Of a DNA stretch of 64,000 nt, positions 12,360 through 24,664 are shown one piece after another (position 1 is the first letter of the stretch; each line of letters opens with the position of its first letter). The stretch is from NCBI GenBank assembly GCA_022494885.1, contig JAGVSM010000841.1:62001-126000 (forward strand). Reading direction: 5' to 3'. Below the pieces are notes generated by a model, which did no database searches, was not told the origin of the DNA, and was given only the letters and a program-made list of their open reading frames with translations. This stretch comes from Micrasema longulum. Taxonomy: Eukaryota > Arthropoda > Insecta > Trichoptera > Brachycentridae. The translations under genes were made by a program, and so were the position numbers.

Positions 12360-13490
12360 TTAACATAGTAAATGTTACTTCTTAAGTAGAATAATATTAA
12401 ATACAATCAAAAGTTATTTGGTTTGTTAGTAAATATTATCCGGGTTTTATTGCTTTTTTTGTTACATTAATAAAAAATATGTATTTATACTTGTGAATAA
12501 ACGAATCTATCCAAAACTGTCTGAAAATGCATTTTTATTGCATTGAAAAAATATATCCAAATTGAATTTACTTGTATTTATTTTATTGTAAGTATATTAT
12601 ATTCTACACACAGCGAATCGGAGCATTTCGTAATTCATATATTTTATATGTAGATCTAATTTCAGGTTCAAGCGCAATATTTTATTTATTTATTTTTCAA
12701 TAATTCATGGATTTTTATATGTTTTATGTTTCATACATCCTATTTGAAAAGGGAATATAAAAGCCCTAATATTAACAAGAATAATAGCATTAGCTGATTT
12801 CACTGATCACTTTACATACTGTTAAACATTTATTATTCTGACATAGTTTGAATAGCTATATTTCGATTATTATTCTAATTGTTGATATTGAAAGATCCGA
12901 AAACTTTGTCGCTCAGGTGAGCTTTTAAATTATTTCGTGTACTAGGTAGTCCTGTAATTATTACTCGTGAAATGAATGTTATTAGAGTTTTTACTAAAAC
13001 ATTATTATTCGTTATTTATTTATTATTATTCATACTTTCATATTTTTAATTTATTTCAATCTACTGTCATATACACAACGATGCAGTTTAAATATAAAAA
13101 ATACTTAATACTAGACTACACATTATTTCAAACTTATAATTAAGTTATATTAGTCATAAGTTATATTACAGGAGAACCGAAATTGAAAAACCATAAAATA
13201 AATCTTTGTGCATAATATGTTTGCCTTTGTAAATTAAAAAAAACGTATTGCATTAACCTATCATAAATTACCTACAACGATAATGCCTGAATGCTGTCGC
13301 TAATTTCCTTTTTGAATTTATTAATATTCAAGTCGAATATATCGCTCGCATTGGCTCCAATAATGTTATTAAACAGATTGCAAATTATATGTGTGCATGA
13401 TTTTTTGTTGCATTAGTATTTGCGTCGGCACAGTTGGTGTGACGGGTACGTTTAAAGGGTACGTGAAAATTAATTATACTAAGTAAATTA
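12360..13490. other. AT-rich non-coding DNA
   Basis: Nothing recognised. Confidence 0.6.
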
Positions 13491-13501
13491 GGGCAGTCAG
13501 T

Positions 13502-14010
13502 TCATAATGGAGTTCTGGTACCAACCCTAATGTATGGAAGCGAAGCATGGAGTTGGAAAAAAAGGGACGAAAGTAGACTGAATGCTGTTGAAATGCGATC
13601 CCTCAGGCGAATGTGCGGAAAAACAATGTATGATAGGTGCCCTAATGTCGAAATTAGAGCAGAATGCAAGGCTGAGTTAAGCATTATCGACAAAATTAAG
13701 AAAGGTCTTTTGCGATGGTTCGGTCATGTGGAGCGAATGAATGATGAAAGAACGGCTAAAAAGATTTATGATGCGAATGTGTCTGGTTGTAGAAGTCGAG
13801 GAAGGCCGAGAAAGACATGGCATGATCAAGTACAACAAATTCTTGAAAGTGGTCATGTGAAAAGTCGGAATAATCGACGTGCGTGCATGAGAAGATGTAT
13901 GAATGTGAAGGAAGCAAAGGAAGTGTGCCAGGACAGAGTGGTGTGGCGTTCTATCCTCTCTGCCTACCCCTCTGGGGAAATGGCGTGATGGTTAGTTAGT
14001 TAGTTAGTTA
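13502..14010 (+). pseudogene. RTE-like LINE: reverse transcriptase C-terminus with (TTAG)n tail
   Basis: An open frame with VPTLMYGSEAWSWKKRDESR, LNAVEMRSLRRMCGK, IDKIKKGLLRWFGHVERMND, SRGRPRKTWHDQVQQILE and a terminal SILSAYPSGEMA, stop at 13986-13988. This is the classic C-terminal tail after the RT domain of a non-LTR retrotransposon; no catalytic RT motif is included, so the copy is 5'-truncated. Right after the stop comes gatgg and five gtta units (13991-14010), a simple-repeat 3' end of the sort LINEs of this type have. The frame is open to the end, so this is the youngest of three copies here (others at 4050 and 33600). Confidence 0.85.
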
Positions 14011-14014
14011 AAAA

Positions 14015-16520
14015 CATTAAGTAAGCTATCTATTGTCTATTATCTAAGGAGTATATCTTAAAATGTATTCTCACTTCATCGTAATTATTGAATTAGTAAT
14101 TGATTCAGCACGATGGACATTTCAATAAATTATTTTTAACTTTTTATATTTTATGTTTGTAGCTTTTTTAGTATGGGGACCAGATTAATGTTGCATGTTC
14201 CAGCCGACTTCTAGCAAATGCATGATACAAAATTTTCAGGGTATTTATATCTTTAAATCGTAAAGTGACTCTAGTGACAAAACCTAACATTTTGAATGCA
14301 TCACATTTTTTGCGTATGTCACATTTACATTAGATTTTCTAAAACCTAATGCGTTTTTTATCATTTATCATTTTTTGATATCTTGATTACACAAAACATT
14401 TTTTATTCGACCGCGTTACGAGATTTTCATCAGAAACCTGCCTTTTCATAAAAAATCAATTTGTTTTCTAGCTAAACACAATCAAAGCATGACATTTTTT
14501 CAATTATAAGCTCAACAAATGCCATATTTTGGTAAAATAGAAGGTAATTTTTAAAAGTTCTATTTAAGATCGATACAACTCATGAAATATTAGAATGTTT
14601 CCTTAATAAATATAGCATAAAAATGTTGTTGGATGATTGACAAAGCACAATTTTCATAAAACGAGCCATTTAAAATCAAATATATATATGATAAAATATA
14701 AATTCAACGTTATTTATGTTTCTTTTAGTATGATGTTTTAGTCTCGAGGTAATTATTTACTCTCAAGAATAAATGACAATATCAGATATATTTCCGAGAA
14801 CCGTTATCATACTTAGCTCTTTTTAATTTTGATATGGGGGAAATTGTTTTAAGTTGCTTATTACATAACACGATTGAAGATAACTCAGATCCACTGCTCC
14901 AATTTTGTTTATATATTTTTGGTGAAACAAAAACAAATATGCTTGATAAGAGTGTAATCAATTAATATCATTTAGTTCATGTTAAGTTCGTGTGAAATTA
15001 AATTATAAGAACTCATGTTTGTAATACATTGTCGCTTGTTCTTAAAATTTCATGTTTTTTCAGTCAACAGTGCAATAGCCATTAAAGTATGAATAAAACA
15101 TAATTGGCTACATAAAAATAGAAATTATGTTAGTATTATGTTAAAAAAAAGTATTTGACATAACTTTGAATACTATTTTATTGATTCGAACATTCCTATC
15201 ATGGTCTGAAGTAAACTGATTTTACAGCTGGAAATTTTAATGTTGCCATGGACTTCATCAAGAGTTTTAGTAAGTTAAAAATTTGGATACACTGCAATTG
15301 ATAAGCTAATGCCGTGACGAGAAAATTGTTTGCTACAAAATAGGTAATTTCACAAGAAGACGATAGTTATAACATTATTGATTTTGCTAGTATTTTAAAA
15401 ATTAGATACCAAAACATAAAGAAAAATGAAGTTTTTACCTATTTCACATATGTACAAAATATTTTGAGGCTTTATATTTCGTTAGGTTTAGCACTTGGTA
15501 ACACTTCATGATGAACTATTTTACAATAAAAACATTTGTATGAGTTAAACACATTTAAGTTTCTGATATTCAAATAACGAGCGCTCCTCCCATTGACTAG
15601 TGATAAAAAGAAGTTGTGTTTTTTGAAAAGTTTTTATTTTTTAATATTTTATAGTTATTTAAATTATATTATAAATTTTAAATCGTATGTTTTATACAGA
15701 CATAATAACTTACAAAAAGTAATGTATATAGTTACAGTTTATTTCTCAAATACTTAATATTAATCAAATATGTTGCCCGAGATCTACAAAACTAAGAATA
15801 ACAGACTTGATAACTGTAATAAATAACTTACTTGTTCTATGATATGAGTTTGTGTCAAAATAAGTCAATAAAAAATGCTTATTATACACTCTGCAAATGA
15901 CGGAAGTTAATAAATGATCAATATTTTTGAATATTTATAGACGTATATTTCTGAATTCGCTATTAATTAAAATTCTTATTTTAATGTGAAATGGCATTAA
16001 AAATATTATTTTATAACTATAAATCGTATAAATGTAGCATCTTTTAAATATTTTATAAGGGTATGAATAAGAAATGTACCTGTACCTAATCAATTAATGG
16101 GAAACCCCGTGGCTTTATGCAAATAAGCATCAGTTACTGCTGTAAATAAGTTCCAAATATACTTTAATTTAAGCAAATGATATTCAGTGTTTACTCAGTC
16201 ACTTCGATATAAACAATAAATCTTCAGCTAACGACTTGAATCGTAAATCAAGAGACACATTATTAAATTGATTTATTCACACCACAGCCTCCACAAACTG
16301 GTATTTATTTATTTTAAAATAAAAAATAGTAACAAACTTCTATCAGTTCATATACCTGAATATTTTTATTTATTTATTTACTCTATTTTATCATTTGTTG
16401 TTGAATTTGATATTACCACAGCAAAGTATTCCCGTCACAAGTCACAATATTGCAGCGTAACTTGGTAGAATACATGATTAATATTTAAAGCATCAACGTT
16501 GTGGTCAAAAACTTCAAGAT
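14015..16520. other. AT-rich non-coding DNA
   Basis: 2.5 kb with no gene, repeat border or RNA recognised. Confidence 0.6.
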
Positions 16521-16524
16521 CCAC

Positions 16525-16635
16525 CTACCGAGTTTTCTATGTCTACCGGTTTCGAGACGTAGGACACTAATTACATTAACATCCAAATCCCACTATACAC
16601 CTTCCCCATAGTAGTCGCACAAATTATTTTATATA
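16525..16635 (-). mobile_element. Penelope-like element 3' end with deleted hammerhead ribozyme
   Basis: On the - strand: gcgactactatggggaaggt, gtatagtgggatttggatgt, then gtgtcct|acgtctcgaaacc, ggtagacatagaaaactcgg. It matches 56630-56760. Compared with that copy, a block containing the catalytic core (gacga) and the 5' half of stem II is missing, so it cannot cleave. Confidence 0.7.
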
Positions 16636-16639
16636 TTCA

Positions 16640-17588
16640 AGATTGTTGGTATTTATTTATTTTCCAAGCGGTTATTTATTTATTGTTATTGCTGTGCATA
16701 CAGTGCTATGTTAATATGAATATTATTTTATAGGTTGTATTTTTATCGCATCCGGGTTGGTATTCTCGCGGGAATGTCATTCTTTGCCAATTAAATAATA
16801 GAAATATGAAGTATCGCGATATTTATAAGGTAATTGGCGCATGCTGTTATAAATTGATACATTTTTTTAGTAAGTCCCTGTAGACTGTACACGTAATTTA
16901 CAGAGGGTGCATAGAGTACTTAATTGAAATATTCGTTTGTCTCAGATACATGAAAATAATAATAAATAATTCTGAGCCCATACGCTTCGAGTACTACAGA
17001 ATCGATTTAAAGTTTATTAAGTACATGTTGATTGATCCGGAAATCGATTCTGGGATTTCTTTAATGATTACTTTGAATGTTAGGATTATAATAAACGATA
17101 TTATCATAATAATTTGGTGTAGCCAAATAATTGAGCAAATGTTTTTTTTATATGAACTTGTTTTGTTAATTTTACGAACGATACGAGAAAATTTAATTAA
17201 AGTCAGGCAAATAAATAAAAATAAAAATTGGAGTGTGGATTTCCAACCGTTTTTAGATAGAGGCAGTGTCTGCCAATAGGAATGCGCAATGCGCATGCGC
17301 AAGTGGCATGATCCCCACTTAGAATCACAGTTGGTTGAAGCGTTGCTTCACATTCCTCCGCGTTTCAAAACATATTGGTTATGAAAATAATCGTTTTTTT
17401 GTGGCGGGAAAAAAACGAACAGTTTCTGAAGATGTAATTAGACTGAATTCCACATCAAATAATAATAAATACCTTTGAATTTCAACACAAGAACTCGTGT
17501 GTGTTGAGTTCCGTCTACGTCTACACGTGTCTCTGTGTTTGTGTTAGGGTCGCCAAACCTGATATTATTTTACAAGAGACCGAACATG
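16640..17588. other. Non-coding DNA
   Basis: Overlapping ORFs on both strands at 16950-17302 show no recognised domain. Nothing else seen. Confidence 0.5.
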
Positions 17589-17840
17589 TCGGCGTCTCGG
17601 CGTAGTGGTCAGCGCGTTTACCCACCATGCAAGAGGTCTCGGATTCGATTCCCAAAATGGTTGACATGAAATATTATTTTGAAAAGTTGTTTTTACTCTT
17701 GAATAGTCCCTGGCTGGCACCTGAAGCATAAGACTGATCATCTTACCTCCATGTAACAAAATGATCGAGATACGCTACTATTGGTCTACCAATGCACTGG
17801 CCTATGCACTTTTAGGTGCGGAAAGGGAATAATGATGAAT
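17589..17840 (+). mobile_element. tRNA-derived SINE (family A), nearly full copy
   Basis: Head: cgtagtggtcagcgcg (A box, 17602-17614) and ggattcgattccc (B box, 17641-17652), the pol III internal promoter. Body: cctggctggcacctgaagca, taagactgatcatcttacct, ccatgtaacaaaatgatcga, ggtctaccaatgcactggcc. Tail: ggtgcggaaagggaataatg then atgaat. Read in antisense, the head gives a spurious peptide (FWESNPRPLAWWVNALT) of the kind that pollutes gene sets. Confidence 0.85.
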
Positions 17841-17937
17841 ATGAATTCTTTTTTCGAATTCTGTATCTAGGCGGATAAAGGATACAAGTCTGTGCGTGCA
17901 GAACCTTGAACGAATGTTTTTTGACTCAGCTTTGTAC

Positions 17938-18696
17938 TGCCGTCATAAGACAAAAGGACGCATCTAACATTTTTTTCAAAAATGAGTCAAATACATATTT
18001 GGACTCAGGAAAAAAATACGCATCTACTAAAAATACATCTATTTTCCTAAAATAACCATAACCCTATTATTTTGACTAATTAATTAGACCAAACTGCAAA
18101 ACGTCTTGAAGATTACTAAATATGAAAGGCTGTTCTGACTTATATAATTATTAAAGACTGATTAAAATACTTATTTTTTCTTCTATTTCGTTTTTAAAAA
18201 CATCTAAAATGAATGAACCTACTTGATTTCAATTAAATTTAAGATCTGCTGGTAATTTTGAAGTTCATTGATTATTAGGTCGGCGTTACTAGTTTGGAAA
18301 ACAGTAAATGGCCAGTAACGTCTATTTTATTTAGTTGAGTAGAATCAATTGACATATTAACAATAAAAAAGAAAGACGTTTACTTAATTACTAAATAAAA
18401 AAGGCGTTTCTAGGTAGAAACGTCTTTTCATTGAAGTATAAAATGTATTTTTGTATTTTTTTTTACTTAAAAGAAGATGAAAATGTTAATTTTTAAATAT
18501 ATATGTAGTGTAAAATTTATTAAAATTAATACATATATTCCGTTAGGGCAAACCATAATACATACTGTCGCATAGTCATATACTTAATGTTTGTAGTATT
18601 TTTCACACATAAAATTTTCTAATCTCCGAATTACAAAATGTTTATTTTCTCTGTTTTTTTATTTTACGTAGAAACGTCCTTCTTTCTTATGACAGC
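17938..18696. mobile_element. Foldback/MITE-like element with ~29-bp terminal inverted repeats
   Basis: The left end tgccgtcataagacaaaagg (17938) with acgcatcta matches, inverted, the right end (18668-18696), whose complement is tgctgtcataagaaagaagg then acgtttcta: 24 of 29 positions agree. The interior repeats related motifs (acgcatctac at 18018, gaaagacgttt at 18371, ggtagaaacgtctttt at 18412). No coding capacity, about 760 bp. The superfamily is not clear. Confidence 0.55.
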
Positions 18697-18699
18697 AGC

Positions 18700-18885
18700 G
18701 TAGAGTAGTGTTTGGCGCGTTCGCCTACCAGGCTTAAATCGAGCTGAATTATAAATATTGATTTCGAATATGGTTCTTCAAAGAAATATTTCAATTTTCC
18801 TGGACTGGCACCTGCATTGTAAGACTGATCACCTTGCCTTCATATGCACCACTGGGTGCTGATAGGGAAATTATAAATGATGATG
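18700..18885 (+). mobile_element. tRNA-derived SINE (family A), copy with decayed B box
   Basis: tagagtagtgtttggcgcgt, tcgcctaccaggct, then the body ttttcctggactggcacctg, gtaagactgatcaccttgcc, and the tail atgatgatg. It starts just at the right edge of the foldback element, so one may have inserted beside the other. Confidence 0.7.
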
Positions 18886-19019
18886 ATGTTTCAAAGGAAG
18901 TAAAAAAATGTTACATTAGTCTGAATATTATTAGGTAAGGCGGTACAAAAAATAATATTGCGTCGCTTTTAAATTCGGTTTATCCACAACAACAGCAGTA
19001 TGGCTTACATTCCGTAGAC

Positions 19020-20626
19020 CAGGATTTCCCAAACTATGTTTTGCGGAATACCAGTATTCCACGGAGCCTAAATAAGTGTTCTGCAAAAAAATTAATTTAT
19101 TTTAGACGCAAACAACTGCATCGCAATATTTTCCCAAACCTATTAAGGACGATTAATGGGTTCAGACTCCATTTCCCGTGACAGATAAAGTAAACTTACC
19201 GCAAATAATTATGAAAAACTAATTGATTTAATCAGTGAATGATTTGAAACAAAAGTACAAAGATTAAATGAACGTAGTTATGCAGAAAGTAGCCAGTCCA
19301 CAATTTTGAAAACAATGCGATTTTGATGTAATCGGGTTCAGTGAGGTCAATTCTATGTTCTGCTAAAAACAGCTAGACCGCTTTCGGACAAAAAACTGTA
19401 TTGATTACCTTCTGAAAATGGCGTCGATCACAAAAAAGGTATTTCTCAATATAAAATTTTTATTTTTATTTAAAAATCATTAAAACTGGTCAAATACATT
19501 ACATGATTCTTATTTGTAGTATGTAAAAAAAACTTATGTATTCATTGTTTATCATTTGTTGAAGTCAAAGCATTCCAACTGTTAGGTAGATTTGATAACT
19601 CAAACATTTCACAAAAGTGCTATTATCTCAGTTACATGTATAACTACGTTCAAATGATTTCAGGACAAGTTTGTTAAAAGAATACACCAATATGTCATTG
19701 TTTTAACTTATTTATTTTACTGATTTACGCAAAGTAGGATTTTATAATGCTGAAGTAGGCTCAATGATACAACAGTTATAATATGGAAGAATTTAACTCG
19801 CCAAGCGACTGATACCAAAAAGATTTGCGATTCAAGAACTCAAAATCACTCGAGACATTTATTAGATTTTTTTTATTTGTCACCTTATTTTTTTTGTTTT
19901 TTTTTTTACAATACCTATGCATAAGAAGTAAAACAGAGTATAAAAATAAAAAATAATTACATGGCAATGATTTGCATATTAACAGTAAAAATAGTAAACA
20001 AAAAAAATCCCACAAAGGCATGGCCTGTTCATGGGTTTACAAGAAAAGTTTATGAATTTATTGCTCCTATAATAAAAAGACAGGTATAATATGTTTGTGT
20101 AATATAAGAAATAGAAAAGAAAATATTCTGTAAAAGATTAGAAGGAACTTTTTTATTTTATAGTGATTAACAAAGGAAATAAAAAACTGTAAAAAAACAT
20201 AAAAATATTCCTTGTTATTAAAGAGCAACAAAATATATCATAGAAAAAAAGAGTTAATATCTTTAGTTTGAATCTAGGATAGTGCGTGTTTTTTTAAAAT
20301 TGGGAAAATTTTGAAAGTTTGGAATCAATGAAATGTAATCAGTAAAAAAAGAATTAAAAATTTTGGGACCATAAAATATGCATATCTCTGTGCTAGCTTC
20401 GTTTAACAATGTGGTATTTCTAACACACAATTCCTTTTTTGACCTGATCTGGTTTAATTACTTTAATTACACCGAGAGATTTATTTAGTCATATTTATGT
20501 GTGAATTGTTTGAAATAATATCTAAACAATAAATGTTTTAATACATTTTTTATTTTTGTTTTTACTATTATAAAATACTTAACCTAAAAAAAGTTTTCCG
20601 TCACTAAAAAACCTTGGGAAACCCTG
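19020..20626. mobile_element. hAT-type DNA transposon, decayed, with 8-bp target duplication
   Basis: Left end caggatttcccaaactatgt and then tttgcggaa; right end, complemented, cagggtttcccaaggttttt and then tagtgacggaa. CAGGG-type short inverted repeats are typical of hAT elements. The flanking octamers are ccgtagac (19012-19019) and ccatagac (20627-20634), 7 of 8 identical, as expected for the 8-bp duplication of hAT insertion. The inside is 1.6 kb with no intact transposase; short readings such as NYEKLIDLISE and FETKVQRLNE are reminiscent of a decayed frame. ORFs listed on the - strand are chance. Confidence 0.8.
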
Positions 20627-20639
20627 CCATAGACAATAA

Positions 20640-21027
20640 TACGCTTAGTAATGAAAAAAAACTTCGTGGGTACTAGGAATACTAATTTATTTAAATAGAC
20701 AAATTGTTTTTATTTTGGGGTTGAGAATATTCACATATATTTTTTATGTTTTCACCTGGATTTGAATGACCATTGTAAATGTATATATATATATGTATAT
20801 ATAAAAGCCATATTTTCATATAAAAATATATATAAATAAAACAAAAACTTAAAGAACTTAGGACCATAGCTTGTTTTCTTTGAACTATTTTTCATTTTTA
20901 TAAAATTCGAATAAATTAAGGTGTGATGGCTTTTTTCTTAAAATATAGAAAAAAACTATTTGTTTATCCAAATTTCTAATGTACCTATACATGTTTTAAA
21001 GTGTCAGTTAATTTGAATTATTTAACC
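20640..21027. other. AT-rich non-coding DNA
   Basis: Contains a short (TA)n tract at about 20780-20805. Nothing else. Confidence 0.6.
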
Positions 21028-21345
21028 TCGTGGTGAAGTGATCAGTACGTTTGCCTACCATGCTAGAGGACTCGGGTTCAATTCCTAACATGGTTGACAA
21101 ACAATATTTATATTATTCATATTCAAAGAATTAACTTTTTAGTCAAGCATTTTAATTAATGTTAGTAAATATTTATTTTCAAAGTTGCTTTTACTCTAGA
21201 ATATTTCTTAGTCCCTTAACTGGCACCAGAAGCAAAATACTGATCAATTTACATTCATCTAAAAAAAATTATCGAGATACGTTGCGAATGGTGTACCAAT
21301 GCAGTGCCCTATGCATCATTAGGGTGCAGAAAGGGAATGATGATG
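21028..21345 (+). mobile_element. tRNA-derived SINE (family A)
   Basis: cctcgtggtgaagtgatcag (A box) and actcgggttcaattcctaac (B box); body cccttaactggcaccagaag, atactgatcaatttacattc, accaatgcagtgccctatgc; tail ggtgcagaaagggaatgatg. The stretch between head and body (about 21095-21195) is longer than in other copies, so it may hold a small insertion. Confidence 0.8.
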
Positions 21346-21454
21346 TAATTTATTTAGTGTTTTACCAACAGTTCTATGAAAAATACACTGAAGAACTTTT
21401 TTATCAGTAGTGTTGCCATTAACATAAATTTATGCTATCACAGTGGTCAAGTAT

Positions 21455-21815
21455 GTTTGTACCCAGACGGGTGAAGAATATAGTTCGAAGTGTGAAATAG
21501 AACCAGAACCCTGGGGAGTATTTTTGACTCGATGGCAGGCTCGAATCCTGAAGAAGGAAATCTTATTGTGATAAGTCCTTCTCGTTCTGTACTGGTAAAC
21601 GCGTTATTAAGGCTGTAGGTTCGATTCCTAGCAGGGTGAACGTAAAATATTGGTTATCAAGGTGGTTCTACATCACAATAGTTTATTGCTTCTAAACTGG
21701 AATTTAAAGCGTTAAACTGATATTATCGATTATGTAACAAAAATAATTTTGATACATTGCAATTTCAGTGGCAATGCAGTGCCCTATGCACGAATAAGTG
21801 CGGATAGGAAAAAAA
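21455..21815 (+). mobile_element. tRNA-derived SINE (family A), long form
   Basis: cagacgggtgaagaatatag, gaaatagaaccagaaccctg, gactcgatggcaggctcgaa, then the tRNA-like stretch (gtactggtaaacgcgtt; taggttcgattcctagcagg), and the body tail caatgcagtgccctatgcac. It has the same block order as 5515-5712 (-) and 47010-47330. Confidence 0.7.
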
Positions 21816-22563
21816 TCTTCGTTTGGTCAAATTTCAAATGCTTTAGATAGTTTCCTAAACACAACTAGAATAATCTTATTATCAGGACAAAAGCAATAGT
21901 ATTACACGAAAAAAACAATAAATTAAGCAAATGTATTCGACTTTTTTTCTGTCCTTACCATTTGTTAATTTTTACTCATTTTGATTGTTATTTTTGACGA
22001 ACAGTTTTTTATTTTATTTATTGAATTCTTATGTAATATTTTAGTTCCATTTTTTTTGTTTGCGTTAAATAGTAAAATTGGTTGCAAACGATTAGCCTTT
22101 TAACTGGATACAAAACCTTTATCATTATTCTTGGTATGCACCTTCTGCATAAACGTTAGCTAAAACATGAAGCTTAGATACAAGTGGAGATTGATAATAC
22201 ATATAATTTTTTAAAAATATTTTGAATTATTGAAAACACGGTTATCCTGTTCAAGATGATTCGGTCCGTTTTCATTACCGGATTGTACATTTTAGTCACT
22301 TAGGAAACGGTACTTCGGACTTAAGAATGCTGCCAGTAATTTCACCTCTCGTGCTATGTTATAAAAGCGAAAAATGTTCACGTTCTTATGTGTAAACTTA
22401 ACTGAACAATAATTTAGCACCTTACACAAGTAACTACTTGGGTAGGTACATATTTAAATTCAATTAGTATTCCGTCAAAAAAAAAAGTTCTAATAGTTCC
22501 ATTACTGACCCAAATGGCGTTTTGAAATTTTTTTTTACTCTAACTTCGTAAAAATACAACCAC

Positions 22564-22803
22564 GGCCCCGATTACAATGGAAAGTTAAAATTTATCTACA
22601 AAGTAAGATAAAGTTTTCTGTATGAAAAGCGGAATATGCATACATTTTTTTCTTCTAAATATGTTCAATTATTGGTTACCGACGAAGATACTTAAAGATA
22701 TTTAAATGTTAATGCAAATAAACTCGTTTTCGTACACAAATGTAGGTTTTTCTTTATAGATAGTCTAAGATACCTCTGTCAATTTCCTATTGTAATCGGG
22801 CCC
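22564..22803. mobile_element. Small MITE-like element, ~240 bp, inverted GGGCCCGATTACAAT ends
   Basis: The left ggccccgattacaatggaaa (22564) pairs with the right end, whose complement is gggcccgattacaataggaa. The rest is AT-rich non-coding. GGGCC-type ends suggest a PIF/Harbinger-like MITE, but no clear target duplication was found. Confidence 0.55.
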
Positions 22804-22939
22804 ACCTCTCATTTCTTAAATCCAGGTACCCAAATAACAATTTCAAAATCGATCCCATGAGTATGGTTGCTTTGCGTTTTAAAAAAAATATTTATTCGAA
22901 CAATTTTAATCAATGTTAGTAAATATTTGTATGTAGCTA

Positions 22940-23080
22940 ATATTTTTTTTATGTCCACCGGCTTCGAAACGTACCTGTCTCTTGGTCAGAACACTTATTA
23001 AACTACATGCAAATTCCACTAAACATGGCTATATACAAATATTTACTAACATTTATGCAAATATTTGATCACAAAATTAT
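22940..23080 (-). mobile_element. Penelope-like element 3' end with mutated hammerhead ribozyme
   Basis: On the - strand, 22995 to 22951 reads gtgttctgaccaagagacag then gtacgtttcgaagccggtgg. The order stem I, core, stem II, GAA, stem III is kept, but the core is CUGACCA instead of CUGACGA, GAAA is GAAG, and the base 5' of the cut site is G. It is likely dead. The flanks (acatttatgcaaatatttga) are AT-rich as in the copy at 56750. Confidence 0.65.
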
Positions 23081-23344
23081 TGCTTTAAATTATATTTAAA
23101 TAATACAGCAATTTTTTATTATCTGTTAAATTTTTATGTATGTATGCTTTAATACAAACATCATAACTGAGAAATTTAATAAACAGGTAGCTAAATATAA
23201 AAAAAAGCTTTTTTAGAAAAAAAATATATACATAGCTAATGGAAATGCGAAAAGTATTAAATGTTTGGAATATTTCGTCATTTTCTTTATTCGAACCAAG
23301 TGGTACAAAGGGCAATGCATTAATATTACTATCAATACGTTACT

Positions 23345-23430
23345 GGATCTATTTTATCACTGATTTGTCTGATTTGATTTGACTGACGCACGGAAGATTC
23401 AGGATTCGATTCCCGAGTACAAAATCCTGG
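23345..23430 (+). mobile_element. SINE head fragment
   Basis: A degenerate A-box region (gatttgactgacgcacgg) and a clear B box ggattcgattcccgagt (23402). No body follows. Confidence 0.45.
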
Positions 23431-23439
23431 GTGTTTTGT

Positions 23440-24284
23440 GCTGTAATTCAGCACTGTAATTGGACCTCCTGGTCTGTTGTGGTGCAAAAAAATACAAATA
23501 TAACATATTATTGGATTTATTTTATTTCAAAGTTTATAAAAAAATCAGTAGCCACGACCATGATTATGTTTAAAGTAAACGGTCACTTACTCGTAGATTT
23601 AAGTAATTATTTTAAACCCAGTAAACACATTAACAATCACATAATATTCTTATTCTTAGGATAATATCTGCACTTAGAATAATGTGGCTAGTGAAATACA
23701 ATACAAGCTAACACTTGATATGTTTTGATATGGTATAGTGACTTTGGTCTTGTGATGTCGACCACTGTTTCATAATTAACTTTCAGATCCTAGTGATTTA
23801 ATTACTAAAATACTCTCAATAAACAATTTAAATATTGTATAAAGCTTGAAAAAAAGCTTAATAAAAGTTAAGAGATAAGTTGATTCACTTTTTTTGGTAG
23901 TTATTATACACCAGTATGTGGAAATAACGTAGAAAGAGAAATGATGGTAATTGTGTTCTGATTAACAGTTTACATTCGTATTTTAGTATTATTTGCAACT
24001 ATTCCACAGGTCAATTGAAATTCGATAATTATTTTCTATTGATTTTACAAAGGTAGATTATTTACGTCTATAGTGCATCAAGTTAAATGTCATAAAATGG
24101 CTTTAATAACAATGTAAACGAAAAAAATCATACAGATTCCACCAACTTTGTGTTGGAAGTGAATTAAATTCCATTCGGTTTTCGATTATTGCCATAGTTG
24201 GCATGAATAATTTATTTTAAAAGATTTACACGGAACTATTTCATAGTTTCTAGACTGCTATTTTTGGCGCGAGGTTTATTAACT
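23440..24284. other. AT-rich non-coding DNA
   Basis: Nothing recognised. The 77-residue ORF at 23431 starts inside SINE-related sequence and has no known domain. Confidence 0.5.
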
Positions 24285-24360
24285 TACCTTCAAAACAAAA
24301 ATGCTCAATATATCCTGCATCGGGGGGTGCAGATAAGGGAATAATAAGATGACGATGATT
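24285..24360 (+). mobile_element. SINE 3' fragment
   Basis: ggggtgcagataagggaata and then ataagatgacgatgat match the 3' end and tail of the family A copies. Confidence 0.45.
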
Positions 24361-24584
24361 TAAAATAGTTTACCTATCTTAAATCACTGGCGTATAATAA
24401 AAAGACACATTACCCATAGTAAATTATTCGCATTTCGATCAAATATTGCGTAGCCTTCGACAATGAGGAGGCTCAGTGTTTTTTTTTATTTGTTAACATA
24501 CTATTAATCTTAGCTAAATAAAAAAAATACATTACGTATCGTATTATCAGCGATATGATTTTTTAAAACTTCGTATTTCTGAAA

Positions 24585-24660
24585 TTACTCCGTGTGTGAC
24601 GTCTCAATTTTTCGTCCACTTCTTCTTGGTCAGTTCTACCGATGGGTCTGTTACTGACAT
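24585..24660. repeat. Interspersed repeat family D
   Basis: actccgtgtgtgacgtctca, then cttcttcttggtcagttcta and ccgat. It matches 52878-52945 (actccgcgtgtgacgtctca; ccttcttggtcagttctgcc). Short conserved piece of an unidentified element. Confidence 0.5.
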
Positions 24661-24664
24661 ACCG

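Noticed and set aside
18277..18310. mariner terminal repeat (attaggtcggcgttactagt)
   Set aside because: No matching inverted end and no TA duplication found.
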